DNA of 34,874 bases from Pelargonium cotyledonis (lineage: Eukaryota > Streptophyta > Magnoliopsida > Geraniales > Geraniaceae), in assembly GCA_036897625.1 (NCBI GenBank), contig JAYMTA010000213.1, positions 1 to 34,874 of the forward strand. The letters run 5' to 3'. Below are positions 10,585 to 22,700 of the stretch, one piece after another (position 1 is the first letter of the stretch; each line of letters begins with the position of its first letter). Position numbers and translations under genes: made by a program. The notes under the pieces were generated by a model that saw only the letters and a program-made list of their open reading frames with translations, searched no databases and was not told where the DNA came from.

Positions 10585-12967
10585 ATGGCTTTGAGAGCAA
10601 TACTGAGGAGGAAAAAGTACTTCCTCAATTACTGTAACCAATCTCCTAGCATGGTTCAAGGGTTGTCAAGTTTTGAGCGTGGGAAATCACACCAGTTTAA
10701 GAACTTGCAAGATTCAGGCTGGGCTGTAGCGGAAACATCTACGAATATTGACAGGAGAAATGAAGAGAGTTTACCGTCAGTTTCCAAGGAAAAAATTTCA
10801 AGTTCTCCTCTGATAGGATTCCTTAGGCCTAATGCTTTTGACTTTTCAACCTCTGGATATGGAATTAAAGGAGCGAATTTTACTCCGAGTTTAGGGATTA
10901 GACAGATGTTGCTTTTCACACGGTGTGCTTCCACTGCTACTGCTGGTCAACCTCAAGTTGGTAATGGTAGTGAGAGAAATGAACAACAGGTTTCTAAACA
11001 GGTAAAAGAAGCTTCACCGGAGGAATGTGACCAAGCAGTTGAAGGTTTGACTTCTATTAAAGAGAAAGCGAAAACCAAAAAGTTGCAAGAATCCCAGAAG
11101 GATACTAAAACTATAATGAAAAGAGTATGGACTACACTGCTGGGGATTGGACCTGCTTTGAGAGCTGTTGCATCTATGAGCAGGTTACAAAGTTTTCTTC
11201 ATTTTTTTTTTGGTGTTCTCATTGATATGCTTTTGTATTTTATCTAACATAAGCTTTCTTCTTTCAGGGCGGATTGGGCTGTAAAGCTGCGCCATTGGAA
11301 GGATGAATTCAAATCCACACTGCAGCACTATTGGTTGGGTACAAAGCTTCTTTGGGCTGATGTGAGGATAAGCTCAAGACTGCTGGTAAAACTTGCTAAA
11401 GGCAAGGGTCTTTCAAGGAGGGAAAGGCAACAGCTAACACGAACCACAGCCGATATTTTCCGACTAGTTCCAGTTGCAGTTTTTATCATAGTCCCATTCA
11501 TGGAGTTCTTGCTACCTGTATTCCTAAAATTGTTCCCTAACATGTTACCATCAACCTTCCAGGACAAGATGAAAGAACAGGTAATTTAAGTTTCACCTGC
11601 TTTTCTCATGATTCATTGACTTGTTCATGTGGCCTATAGCATTCATTAATTTCCAACAACCTAGTTTTCTCCATTATTTTCAAGTATTGAAACATGATCA
11701 AAATACCTCATAACTATGCCTGCTGCATGCTGCATGCTGCCTATGGAAAAATGAAGAGGAAGGAGAGGTTCCAAAACGGAAGTACAAAGATATTATGACA
11801 ATGGGGCCTGAAATTTACTAAGGCTATTTTGGGGAAAGTATTTTGGTCAATTGAATGTCCTGGAAATACTTATGTAACAATACAGATTTAACTCAAGAAA
11901 ACAAACTTTTGAAACATGAATTTTATTGTAGTTTTAATTATAGATATAAATGCTCAAACTCTACCGCAGAGCCTGTCATATGTAAACAAACATTAAAGAG
12001 ACCAGGTAACATATAATCCAGTGGTGATTAATATATTTTATTTCGGGCATGCTACATGTTTATCCGCCCAAAAGAAAAGTCTCTCTCTCTCTCTCTCTAT
12101 TTTTGCAGTTCGATTTATATGCAAAGTATTTGTCTCAATTAAGGTGCTCAACTTGTAGGAGGAAATGAAAAGGAAGTTAACTGCAAGAATGGAATATGCA
12201 AAATTTCTTCAAGACACAGTGAAGGAAATGGCAAAAGAAGTCCAAAACACTCGGAGTGGAGATGTTAAGAAGACAGCAGAAGATCTTGACGAATTTATGA
12301 ACAATGTTTGTAACTTCTTGCTATTTGCTCCATTTATTTTCCCCCACTAGGGAATCAGACTACATTTATCAGTCTTATGTATTATATTCTGTTTAGGTTA
12401 AACTCTTTTCATTTTATAATTAATCAGGTTAGAACTGGTGCTAGTGTTTCCAATGATGAAATATTAGGCTTTGCCAAGTTATTCAATGATGAGCTTACTT
12501 TGGATAATATCAGCAGGTTGGTGCTTTAAATACCACATCAGTGCTTGTTGCCATTCATATTCATTCCTTATTAGTTTGAATCTCATCTTATTAAGTGACT
12601 CTAAAGTTAATGTAACAACTATATCTGCTTTGGTTGTAATGTGCAGGCCCCGATTAGTAAATATGTGCAAATATATGGGTATCAGTCCATATGGAACAGA
12701 TGCCTATTTGCGCTATATGCTTCGGAAAAGACTGCAACAGTAAGATATATTTGTGAATTTTTTCTATTGCGAGCTTTTTAAATGGGATATAGGCTTCAAA
12801 AGTGTCTGTTCAATTGTTCATTATTTCCACTGTCTATAATTACTTAATTAGGATATGTTGAGACATAGTATCCATTAATGGAGTCTGCTGGGGTGATGGG
12901 TTATGATTTCTCGAAGAGTTGCTTACTTTAAATAGAGATGGAAGTAAATTGGAGATGGTTGTTTCCG

Positions 12968-13046
<79 letters not shown>

Positions 13047-16000
13047 TTACTGTTAAGCCATTATTGAACAATTCATTGTTTGGTTTTGGCAGGATCAAGA
13101 ATGATGATAAGATGATTTTAGTTGAGGGTGTGGAATCTCTTTCAGAAGCAGAACTTCGTCAAGCCTGTAGAGATCGAGGCTTACTTGGATTACTGTCAGC
13201 TGAGGAAATGCGGCAACAGGTTAATGTTCATTCTTTTTTTTCTTGGACCATTTACTCTTTTGCACCTATAGAGGAACTTACATCAGATTCAGATCATTTC
13301 TTTGGCACTAATTAGAAAGAAATATACTAGTGTTTTTTTTTTTTTTTATTCCACCCATAAGACCCTGTGCATTGATATGCTCATTTGTACTTCTGAAATA
13401 TCATTAACCTGACCATTCTCCATCGGCATGTTAACTTGCTAACTACTTTTTCGTGAAGCTAACCTTAACTCTGTTGATAATCAACATGCAATTTTCTGAC
13501 CATAATTCCAATTTTGTTTTTCTTCAAACTGGCATGCACTTGTCGAAGAAGTGGAAACTTCAATTCCTCCTTTCCATTTACAGCCTAAGAGCAGTCTAAC
13601 TAGAAAAATTTCAGCAGTGGCTTCCCCGATCATATTTTCGGACTACTGTAGAAAGAGAAATAAAAACATAAGAGTAAAAATTAGAATTGGCAACCTCTTT
13701 TGTTGATGTTTTGTCAAATTATCCTGTCCTGTATTAAAGAGAAATGGATTTCTTCTGAGTTAATTAACTGTTAATTCTCTTCAGCTGCGTGACTGGCTGG
13801 ATTTATCTCTCAATCATTCCGTACCATCTTCTCTATTGATTCTTTCAAGGTAACTTCACGCTTCACCGTATATTTGTTTCGAATTGTAGCCACTTTCTCT
13901 TAATCATTTATTTATTGTTGATACCCGTTGCAGGGCCTTTAGTGTATCTGGAAAAGTTAGGCCAGAGGAAGCTGTTCAAGCTACGCTTTCCTCTCTGCCA
14001 GATGAGGTTGTGGATACTGTTCAAGTAACATCATTGCCATCTGAAGATTCTATTTCAGAGAAGAGGAGGAAGTTGGAGTTCCTGGAAATGCAGGAAGAAT
14101 TGATAAAGGTGATCTGTAACAACATTCTTATTTTCTTTGGTATACCCAGGAACTTTGAAGGTTTAATAACTGATATTCATCAATATACTAATGGTTATAG
14201 CAAATTTTACAAGATCAAACAATATTCTAAAAGATTACTTCTTCTTCTTTTTCTTCTTCTCTTTTTTTTTTTTTTTTTTTGCATTGGTATTTTTACTGAA
14301 GTTATGCTTTATTGCTTTCTGTTACTGGTATCATCCATCGCTCTCATGTTTTGTTATTATCAAAGGCAAATATGTATGTGTATATGTATATGTATGTGAG
14401 TGTGCAAGATAGATAAATTGTTAATTTAAGATTTAATGTGTGTGTGTGAAAGATAGATAATTTCTGGCATCTTTTGAGGGTTATGGTTTTACTTGTATTA
14501 TATATTTAAGTGCTTTATTTTGGTTTAATGGGTTTTAAACAAAACAAACTGCAGGAGGAAGAAGAGGAAGAGGAAGAGGAACTTGCCAAAATGAAAGAAT
14601 CTGTTACTAGCCAAAAGGATGTAGCTTTGGAGGAAATGACTACTGCAACAGCAAGAGATGCAAAAGAACAGGCAAAATCTAAAACATTAGAGGAAGAGGA
14701 GCAACTCTGTGAGCTCAGCCGTGCGTTGGCTGTTTTAGCTTCAGCATCAGTAAGGATTAGATGTGATTTATTGTTATCAATTTTACATAATTTATCTGGT
14801 TAATGGCTTCACATCAGCTCATATTCATGACTTGATTTTGTGCTAATGCTTTCAGTCAGTGAGTAGGGAGCGTGAAGAATTTCTTCGTCTTGTCAAAAAC
14901 GAGGTATGTCAATATTTCACTATCCAATGTTTACTTTTCGACTGTAAGATTTGAGCATGCTTCCATTATCACTAAAACTAGTTGCAATAGAATTTGTGTT
15001 GCCTAACCATAGTAGGTGAAGAATCTTGTATGTCTCTTATTACATAATCTGTTTTGATGTATCTATGTTTTGCAGATAGAATTATATAACAATGTGGTGG
15101 AGAAAGAAGCTGTAGATAGTGAAGAACAAGCAAAGAAGGCATATAGAGCTGCCAGGGAAGAAGATACTGACCAAGCTGTTGAGAGTGCTTTAGGGGACAA
15201 GGTTTCCTCAGCCCTCATAAACAGGGTAATGACTTCAAAGAATTGTTTGTACTATTCAATATTGACTCTATTCAGTCGCTTAAAAAATAAAATATTGCTC
15301 TTATTTCCTAATTTCAGGTTGACGCCATGCTCCATAAGCTCGAAAAAGAAATTGATGATGTTGATGCCAAAATTGGTGATAGGTGGAGGTTGCTAGACAG
15401 GTTTGTCAATTGCTCCTTGCTAATGTTTATTTTGACTTGTAAAACTATGTTCAATTGACCGGTTGCTGTGAGATTCAGTGGTGGTGCATGTTGACGATGA
15501 GTGCACTCAGTAAAGCACAGCCTTGGACAAATCCGAGCTGTCCCTATTTTAGCGGATGAAGCTAAATTTTCAGTGAGGACTAAGATCCAGAAGAGGGATA
15601 TCATGTATTTATTCATAAGAAAAGCCTAATACAATCTTCAAACCTTCCCTTATAGTTATGCATGCAGCAGAAATACATATTCAATACACAATGTGGGGTG
15701 GACATTTTTGTTCTTGGGATGATTATGAATGACTACCTGTAGTATAGTTTCTGAACTTATAACTAACTTTACAGAAGTTTTTAGGACCCTCTAAGTTTAT
15801 TCACCCCATTATGTCAGCTAATTTTAATGGAATGTTCACTCTTTCATCAAGTTGATCACGAATTTTGTTTTCGTAAACATGTTCTTTCATATACACCAGG
15901 GATTATGATGGGAAAGTGACTCCCGAAGAAGTTGCATCTGCTGCTATGTACCTCAAGGACACATTGGACAAGGAGGGTATCCAAGAACTCATCAGCAACC

Positions 16001-16731
16001 TATCAAAAGACAAAGGTCTGGATATTTCATCTCTCCCTTCTATCGCTTAAAAATATGAACTTTAACAATCTTTCATGCACACTATAGCTGACAATTCGGG
16101 TTTTGAGTGCCCACGGGTTCAAATCTAGATTATCAGCTCGAAAGTGTTTCAACCCTGCGTCCCCGTATTATTCCTTAGTTCTTAGTATGTGATGGGTGAC
16201 TTATTTCCATCTTTTAGTGTAATACATCCGTATCTCAAAACGAGTGTCTTGTCGGTAAAAAATTAGTAACAAGTGAGTTAATGTTAGGCTTTTCTCCATA
16301 ATACCTTCATGTGCATTTGACGTAACAAACTTGAAGAGTTCCTGCTAAATGATATTATTGGTAATTCATGTATAATCGATATCCGGAGGGCACTATATTG
16401 GGACAGAGTATTTAAATGTTGTGCAAAAAATTGTTTTTCATATTTTTTTGAAATGTTTTGAACGCCTCTTTGAATGTTTGGAATATAATTTTTGTTCTAG
16501 AATCAGAACAAGATTCCAATTCATCATGTTTGGATTAAGATTTTTTTTGTCATGAGAATCTCCTACCAATTCTAAATTTCTAATCCGAATGCTAACTTAG
16601 ATTTATTCCTTTTCGCTTATTAATCCTGTTTTTTTTTATTTTTTTATTCAGATGGGAAAATTCTTGTCGAGGACATGATCAAATTAGGCAGTCAAACAGA
16701 AGAAAATGATACAGAAGAATCCGGAAGATAG
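10585..16731 (+). CDS. LETM1: LETM1-like protein, mitochondrial inner membrane
   Basis: Plant LETM1 homologue. The family sits in the inner mitochondrial membrane, acts in K+/H+ or Ca2+/H+ exchange and binds mitoribosomes; plant members are needed for accumulation of mitochondrially encoded proteins. Coding exons: 10585-11183, 11268-11580, 12159-12305, 12428-12516, 12647-12739, 13093-13219, 13785-13849, 13934-14108, 14555-14749, 14856-14903, 15076-15225, 15318-15400, 15900-16015, 16652-16731 (TAG). The total is 2280 nt, 759 residues, about the length of Arabidopsis At3g59820 as I recall it. The start MALRAILRRKKYF is an Arg/Lys-rich presequence. A GTG 54 nt upstream in the same frame is not a plausible start. 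The LETM1 core begins near residue 210 (HYWLGTKLLWADVRISSRLL), with one transmembrane segment at about 266-286. A ribosome-binding-like helical domain follows, then a run of nine Glu at 537-545, coiled coil, a canonical EF-hand loop at 694-705 (DRDYDGKVTPEE) and a second, weaker one at 730-741. Intron 5 holds a long GA microsatellite. Confidence 0.96.
12971..13044. repeat. (GA)37 microsatellite in LETM1 intron 5
   Basis: An uninterrupted 74-base run of GA lies about 50 bases before the acceptor of exon 6 (13093). On the sense strand it is purine-rich. A likely polymorphic marker. Confidence 0.97.
16086..16138. repeat. Internally deleted 53-bp copy of the GGGTCGGGT element, LETM1 intron 13
   Basis: It begins AGCTGACAATTCGGG and ends ATTATCAGCT, imperfect inverted ends matching those of the longer copies. 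The centre is reduced to GAGTGCCCACGGGTTC, which aligns with the right end of the copy at 1491-1721. Confidence 0.55.
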
Positions 16732-19049
16732 ATACGACTTAGTATCTCATTTTTTGACCAACTGAATTTTTTCTCTCGTGTTGGCCTATCCATAATATGT
16801 AACTTACACACTTGGGTTCAGTTTCACCTGCAACAAAACCCCGAAAAGTTCAAATCAGTCTTAGCAGAGCAGATAAGACAACTTTCTTCCATTATTATAT
16901 AAACTGATATTCATAAAAAGAAAACAGAATTATGTATATACACTTTTGATCTTCGGGTCTTTCTGCTATATCCTAGTCTCTTGCGTCTGGAATAATGGTT
17001 GCTAGGTTAAAAAGACGGCCTGGTGCACGAGACTTCCATCATTGCAGAGTCTGAGGAGGGCTATATTAATGTACGTATCCTTCTCCTGTTTTTGCAGATA
17101 GTCATCACTTCTATCTTTTATTTGAGCTTTTGAACCGAAATGTAAAATTCTGCATCTTTCAAAATTTTGTACTGTGATCTGGAGATATGTAGACAATAGT
17201 GATTATATATGTTGAGATGAAATTTGCATTTAAGGTTTTGCTGTGTTTTGAGAAATGGGAAATGCTATAATGACAGGCTCTCCAATTTAAATATTTGCAT
17301 ACACAAATCATATATTGAGAGAAAAAATCTCTACGAAATCTTTATGCGCAGATCGATGTCACGTTATGAATTAATACTTGTTTTTGAGTCTAGGTCACTC
17401 GTAAATTACATAATGGCAATTAGTATTTGGGTTTAGGGTTGTGATTACATTTGAACTCAATGGGATCCGGATCCGTCATTCCCTCGTTGGGAATTGGGAT
17501 GAGATTAGATGACATGTTGCTATTTATTTGATTTATATCCTACACATTATACACAGGTAAAGTAATGTATTGAACGATTATTGAATAATAATTTAATATA
17601 AAATGAGTGATCATCGCTGTAAGATTAAACTCTCATTGATGTCTTTCTTAACAATAAATAAAATCTCTTATTGATGCACACATTATTACAAGTAGTTTTT
17701 CTTCGCAATCATTAGTTTGTCACTTGAAATAAACACTTTTAAGTGCTATTCAAAAACTAACACACGACATAATAAAACAAGTGTCATTTGAAACATTGTT
17801 CATATATGTCTGAATAGAAATTGTGTTTGTTCGTTCTAATGACGTATGAGTTAACTTATTATTTCAAAAAATGACTTTTGAAATATACTGAATTTTAACT
17901 TCTAATGTCTTTCTACATAATTACAATTAAATGGTACTCAAATAAGACAATTGTTTCAAATCACAACTCACAAGTCTATTAATTAACCCAACAATATTTT
18001 ATTTATCATTTATTTGCATGATCATGTTTGCAAATCTAACGAGAACTCTTGTCATTATTGTTGCAAATATCACTAAAGACCAATTAAACTATTTACTTGT
18101 TTAGCATGATTCTTAACTACTATTATTATTTCGTAATTTTATATTTAAATTTTCAGTTTATCACATCGCTACAAGCAATTTACTTGAATACAGGAAGATG
18201 ATTTAGACGTAATTCTCATGCAATTATTGACGTGTTGTTAAATATTTTTATGTTCGAAAAATGTTTTAGACAAACTATTTGTAGACACTGTTCTCTACAA
18301 AAAATAACGTATAAATAATAATACTAGAAGTTCACACATTTATAGGTGTACTCACCTGTATTTTTTATTTCAAAACTTATAAATGACACGTAGTATTCGT
18401 AAATTCAACAATTTAGACCCAAACTCGCAAGTTTACGACACTCATTAAAAAAAAGTATGTTTTCATGTAGGGTAAACATGCATGATCCCACACATGCGCA
18501 AGCAAAACCCGACCCGAACAATTGAACTGCACACATCCTATGCCGTCTTTGGATACTCCAACTTGAAAAAAAAAAAAAACAACCCCGACATAAAAACATG
18601 GGTCAAGCTCATAGCCATACGGTACATGGCAACCCGACTTAAAGTCAGTAGAACTTGCATGAATGTGCACCTAAACTCGAACGATTCCAAACCTAATTAT
18701 AAGAGTATTTTCAACCGAAATCCAAAAACCCGAATCTCCACCTCTATTCAATCATTCCATTGAATGTATTGCTTTAAATTCTCCATTGTTTCAAACAACC
18801 AAAATTTTGGAGGCAACCTAAAAAAAATGAAAGAATTATGGAGGCAACCTCAAAATTTAGGACAGTTATTAGGTGAGGCGTGGCCCATCCAACTACTATG
18901 ATCCAATGGCTGAGAAAGGACCTCAGATGTTGAAAACCAGATCCGACCAACACAACAAATGAGAAATAGAGAACAGCTAGAGCAGATGTATACATGCGAA
19001 GCACCGGATCATTTACCTGGTTCGAAAATCAGAAATCGGAACTAAAGGC
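16732..19049. other. AT-rich intergenic spacer between LETM1 and SYN4
   Basis: It holds the LETM1 3' UTR at the left (extent unknown) and the SYN4 upstream region at the right. No coding exon, RNA gene or transposase remnant was recognised. At about 18495-18755 a CCCGACCCGAA-rich stretch looks like an inverted copy of the GGGTCGGGT repeat family. Confidence 0.6.
18495..18755 (-). repeat. Inverted, decayed copy of the GGGTCGGGT repeat family
   Basis: AACCCGACCCGAACAATTGA opens the stretch and AAAAACCCGAATCTCCACCT closes it, with ACATGGGTCAAGCTC and GGCAACCCGAC between. Same composition as the other copies; ends uncertain. Confidence 0.45.
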
Positions 19050-19729
19050 GCTTCTCTTACTTCACCAGATTCTCTCTCTCTCCTTCTCTGTTTCTCTCTC
19101 TTGAACGAGTCAACTCAGTTCTGTCCGATCTGCGACTCAGTCTCCGCCGCCAAGTTCCGAGCTCCGCGTCACCGGTTCGTGCTGCTCACTCGCCGCCGTC
19201 CGAGTACTGCTGCGGTTTTCGCTCGGGAGGTTCTTGCTCTGCAGCTCACCAACTGCTCTGCTCAGCTACTATGCTTCATATTTTCAGCTCCAGATTCGAA
19301 ATTGATCGGTCAATTCGGTGAATTTCTTGGAAATGAAGTGTTTTGTGCGGGTTATGAAACTTCGGGGGTTTAGAGAGAGTGGTGCTAGTGTTGACGATCA
19401 GCTAGGGTTTGGTGTTCGTTGAGAATTTGGGAATTTTAGTGAGTTCGAGTTTCAGCAGAAGTTTAGGGCTTTTGGTGGGGAATTGGTGGTTAGGGGAATT
19501 AGGGTTCTTGTGGTAAAAGTTACGAATTTGTTGAATTTTTAGTTCAGTTGTGTTGTTTAGAAGATTTGTGGAAGCTGGGTTTGGAGGTTTTTGTGAAATT
19601 AGTTGTTTTGCTGAGGTTAATTTATACAGTGATTTTGGGTGGGATTTGAAATTTCCAGTGATTTGAAAAAAAAGGTGAAGTTTTTGTATGAGATATAGGG
19701 TTTGTTTGTGGTGAAGATAGAGGAAAGAT
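19050..19729 (+). other. Probable 5' leader of SYN4 with upstream ORFs
   Basis: A CT-rich tract (about 19065-19102) typical of plant transcript starts is followed by a GC-richer leader of some 600 bases reaching the SYN4 start codon. It holds two short upstream reading frames: 19271-19321 (16 residues, MLHIFSSRFEIDRSIR) and 19333-19422 (29 residues, starting MKCFVRVMKLRGF). Whether part of the leader is spliced out before translation cannot be decided here. Leader limits are approximate. Confidence 0.45.
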
Positions 19730-22700
19730 ATGTTTTATTCACAGTTTATTTTGGCAAAGAAAGGGCCTCTGGGGACGATATGGATTGCGGCTCATTTGGA
19801 GAGAAAGCTCCGCAAGAATCAGGTGGCTGATACTGATATTGGCGTCTCTGTAGGTTAGTACTTAATCTCTTCAATTTTGATAATCTAAACTGAATGGTTT
19901 CCAAAAAAAATGTTAAATTTTTTTTCTCAACTAAAGCAGAGGAGTTGGGTTGTGATCTTTTGAGCAAGATTTATTCAAATGTTTTTTAGGTATTAGATCT
20001 CTAAATATCTAATGATGCATAGTTTTTGTTTTCTTTCATCTATTTAATGTCACCAAATTGATAATAATTGATGGCAAGTTAAACTGATCCTAATAGAGAA
20101 AGTTCAAATCTTTAAGTGTAGCTAGTTAAATTATCTGAATATTTATTTAGATTTTTATCATGCAGTTCCCAAGTATAGTTTTTCAATGAAGGAAACTCTT
20201 TAAACTTATAACCTAGGAGAAAGTTTGAAACTGAAGGCATAAAATTATTGTGCTAATGTTATATTTTTGTACATTTAGCACTTGCAATATCTTCACACAG
20301 TTGGATATGGTTAACGTCTAATGCATATCAGTGTGTGGCAGATTATCTTCTGTCAAGATTATTATCAAGTGTAAAGTTGAAACTTGGATCAACTTGTACC
20401 AAGAAACTGCCCAACCTAACTTAGTTGATGATATGTTTATCTAATCCAACCAATTTGTTTGGATAATAGGATGTTAACATTAGTTTCTTGCAAAATAATA
20501 AAAACAAATATGCATTATAAGCATTAATTTTGTGTTTAGTTTGCACAAGGGATAATAAGCTATGCAGCCATTGTCTGGTTTGAGTACAAAAATGTCTTTT
20601 AGTGACCAGAATGGCTGTGCAACATCAAAATTTGTTCCAAATCCACAGAACAGTTTTAGTTGTGGTTTGTAACTACATAGGGGAATTTCCTATTTCAAGT
20701 TATACTAGTTCATCTCTGATCTCTCTCTGTTGCAATGCACTCCTTTTCTCATTCTATGATTAGTAAAGTAGTATCACACTCAATGGTGATTGAGTTCATT
20801 TTCGGGCCATCAATCACATGATCAGATAGTGTTAGAGGTTTTCTCTCTTTTCCTTCCTTATTTTTAGTTTAGAGGAAGGATCTCTTTGAAATTACATTTT
20901 CATATTTAACGGCTGTGATTTCTGTCTAAGATTTGCTTCTTTTGTAGTATATGAAGTTTTTTCTTATCTCATAGAACTTATTTATTTTTTCTGGACAGAC
21001 TCAATACTTTTTCCTGATGTACCTATTGCGCTTCGGTTGTCCAGTCATCTTTTGCTTGGTGTGGTGAGAATATATTCTAGAAAAGTGGGTTACCTTTTCG
21101 ATGATTGCAGTGAGGCTCTTCTAAAGGTGAAGCAAGCTTTTCGCTCGACTGCAGTTGATTTACCCCCGGAAGAATCTACTGCCCCATATCATTCCATCAC
21201 ATTGCCAGAAACATTTGATCTTGATGATTTTGAGCTGCCAGATAACGAGATTTTTCAGGGGTGGGTTGCAGAGTTAACTTCTGATTCAAGTAGAAACTTA
21301 AATCTCTTTTAACATATTGTCCTATGTTCGTGGTGTACCAACTAACAAGTTTGTCTAACATTTTAATCGTTGAAAATGCATTCATGTGACCATTATACCC
21401 TATCAGGTTGATATTTGAACTGAGCATTTGCCATGTATCTTTATTAGCTTCATATCAACTACCTCAATAAATTTGGCAAACCATTGATGTTAAAAGAAGG
21501 GATTGCAGGTTTGTCATTATATTGACACTTAACTTTCTTGCAGTAACTATGTTGACCATCATGTCAGTACAAAGGAGCAGATTACACTTCAAGATACCAT
21601 GGATGGTGTGGTTTACTCCACATCACAGTTTGGATTGGATGGTCAGTATATTCTCGCGTGTATTAAAATGTTTTGGACTATTAAATGTTAAATCTTATGT
21701 GTCCAATAAGTTTAATGTTTTCAATCCTTGTGGTGCTTTCAGAACGATTTGGTGATGGTGATGCTTCTCAAATTGGTTTAGATCTTGAAGAGGTAACATT
21801 ATATATGGGATTATGCTAATATCTTGAAAATTACATTATGTATGGTTGCAATATAAATGGTTAATTAAAATTATACTTGATTCAAAAGTGGATAGTTTCT
21901 AACATCAGTAAACATTAACACAAACAAGTATTCTTTGTTCAGCGTTTATCTTGACAGTAGGATTACCACTCTCACATTGTCATCGGAAAAAAAACTTATT
22001 TTGGTATCTTACATCAATTTATAAGTTGAGGTTTTAGTTGTGCGTGCGGCTTATTAGAGCTTTTTGTTGATTGTAAACAGGACTTATTCTTAAACAAAAA
22101 TGCAGCTCAAGACCATGATGGAGATTTAGAGTGAGTTCACTTTCTATTGCATCACCAATTTATTTCTTATTTTTGCATGTGTAGAATCAGTCATGCATAT
22201 CTTAATTTTAAAAGACAAGTATTAGGCGACTTAAAACTGCTTTTATGTTCTGATGATCATCTTTTGCATGATCCAAAAATGGTTTATCACACTTGGTAAG
22301 TGAAGATGCTCTGTGTTTTCTTTACTTCTTGATATTTTAATTTGCTTCTGTTTTGTTTTAATTTTTCTAGAAGTACAATATTCAATGAATCAAAACCATC
22401 AATACTCTGTTTTTTTTCTTCTTTAATTCTTGACCAGATTTGAACTTAAGAAACCCTGACATCACTGCTCTTCAACCACCCATGGCAATACATGGGTTCT
22501 TTAGGGTGTTGATGTTTAGTACACTCATCAATATGTGGATGTGCTAACATATTTTACTAATGTTGATTGCAGTGCTGATCTCCAGGCATCTGTCCAACCA
22601 ATGACACTTATCAAAAAGGACAATAGTAATGAAGGGATGAGTGAAACTTGGGAAGCTATGGCTGTGGATGAGGCTGCTGAATATCAGGTTGATTTCTGTA

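Noticed and set aside
12938-13315. Open frame of 125 codons across the GA microsatellite
   Set aside because: Its first part is the translated GA repeat (Arg-Glu repeats) in an intron. Only the part from 13093 is real coding sequence, as LETM1 exon 6.
16732-19049. Hidden gene or non-coding RNA gene in the spacer
   Set aside because: Only short frames without recognisable domains, AT-rich composition and stop codons in all frames. No tRNA, snRNA or snoRNA boxes were found by eye, although a covariance search was not possible.
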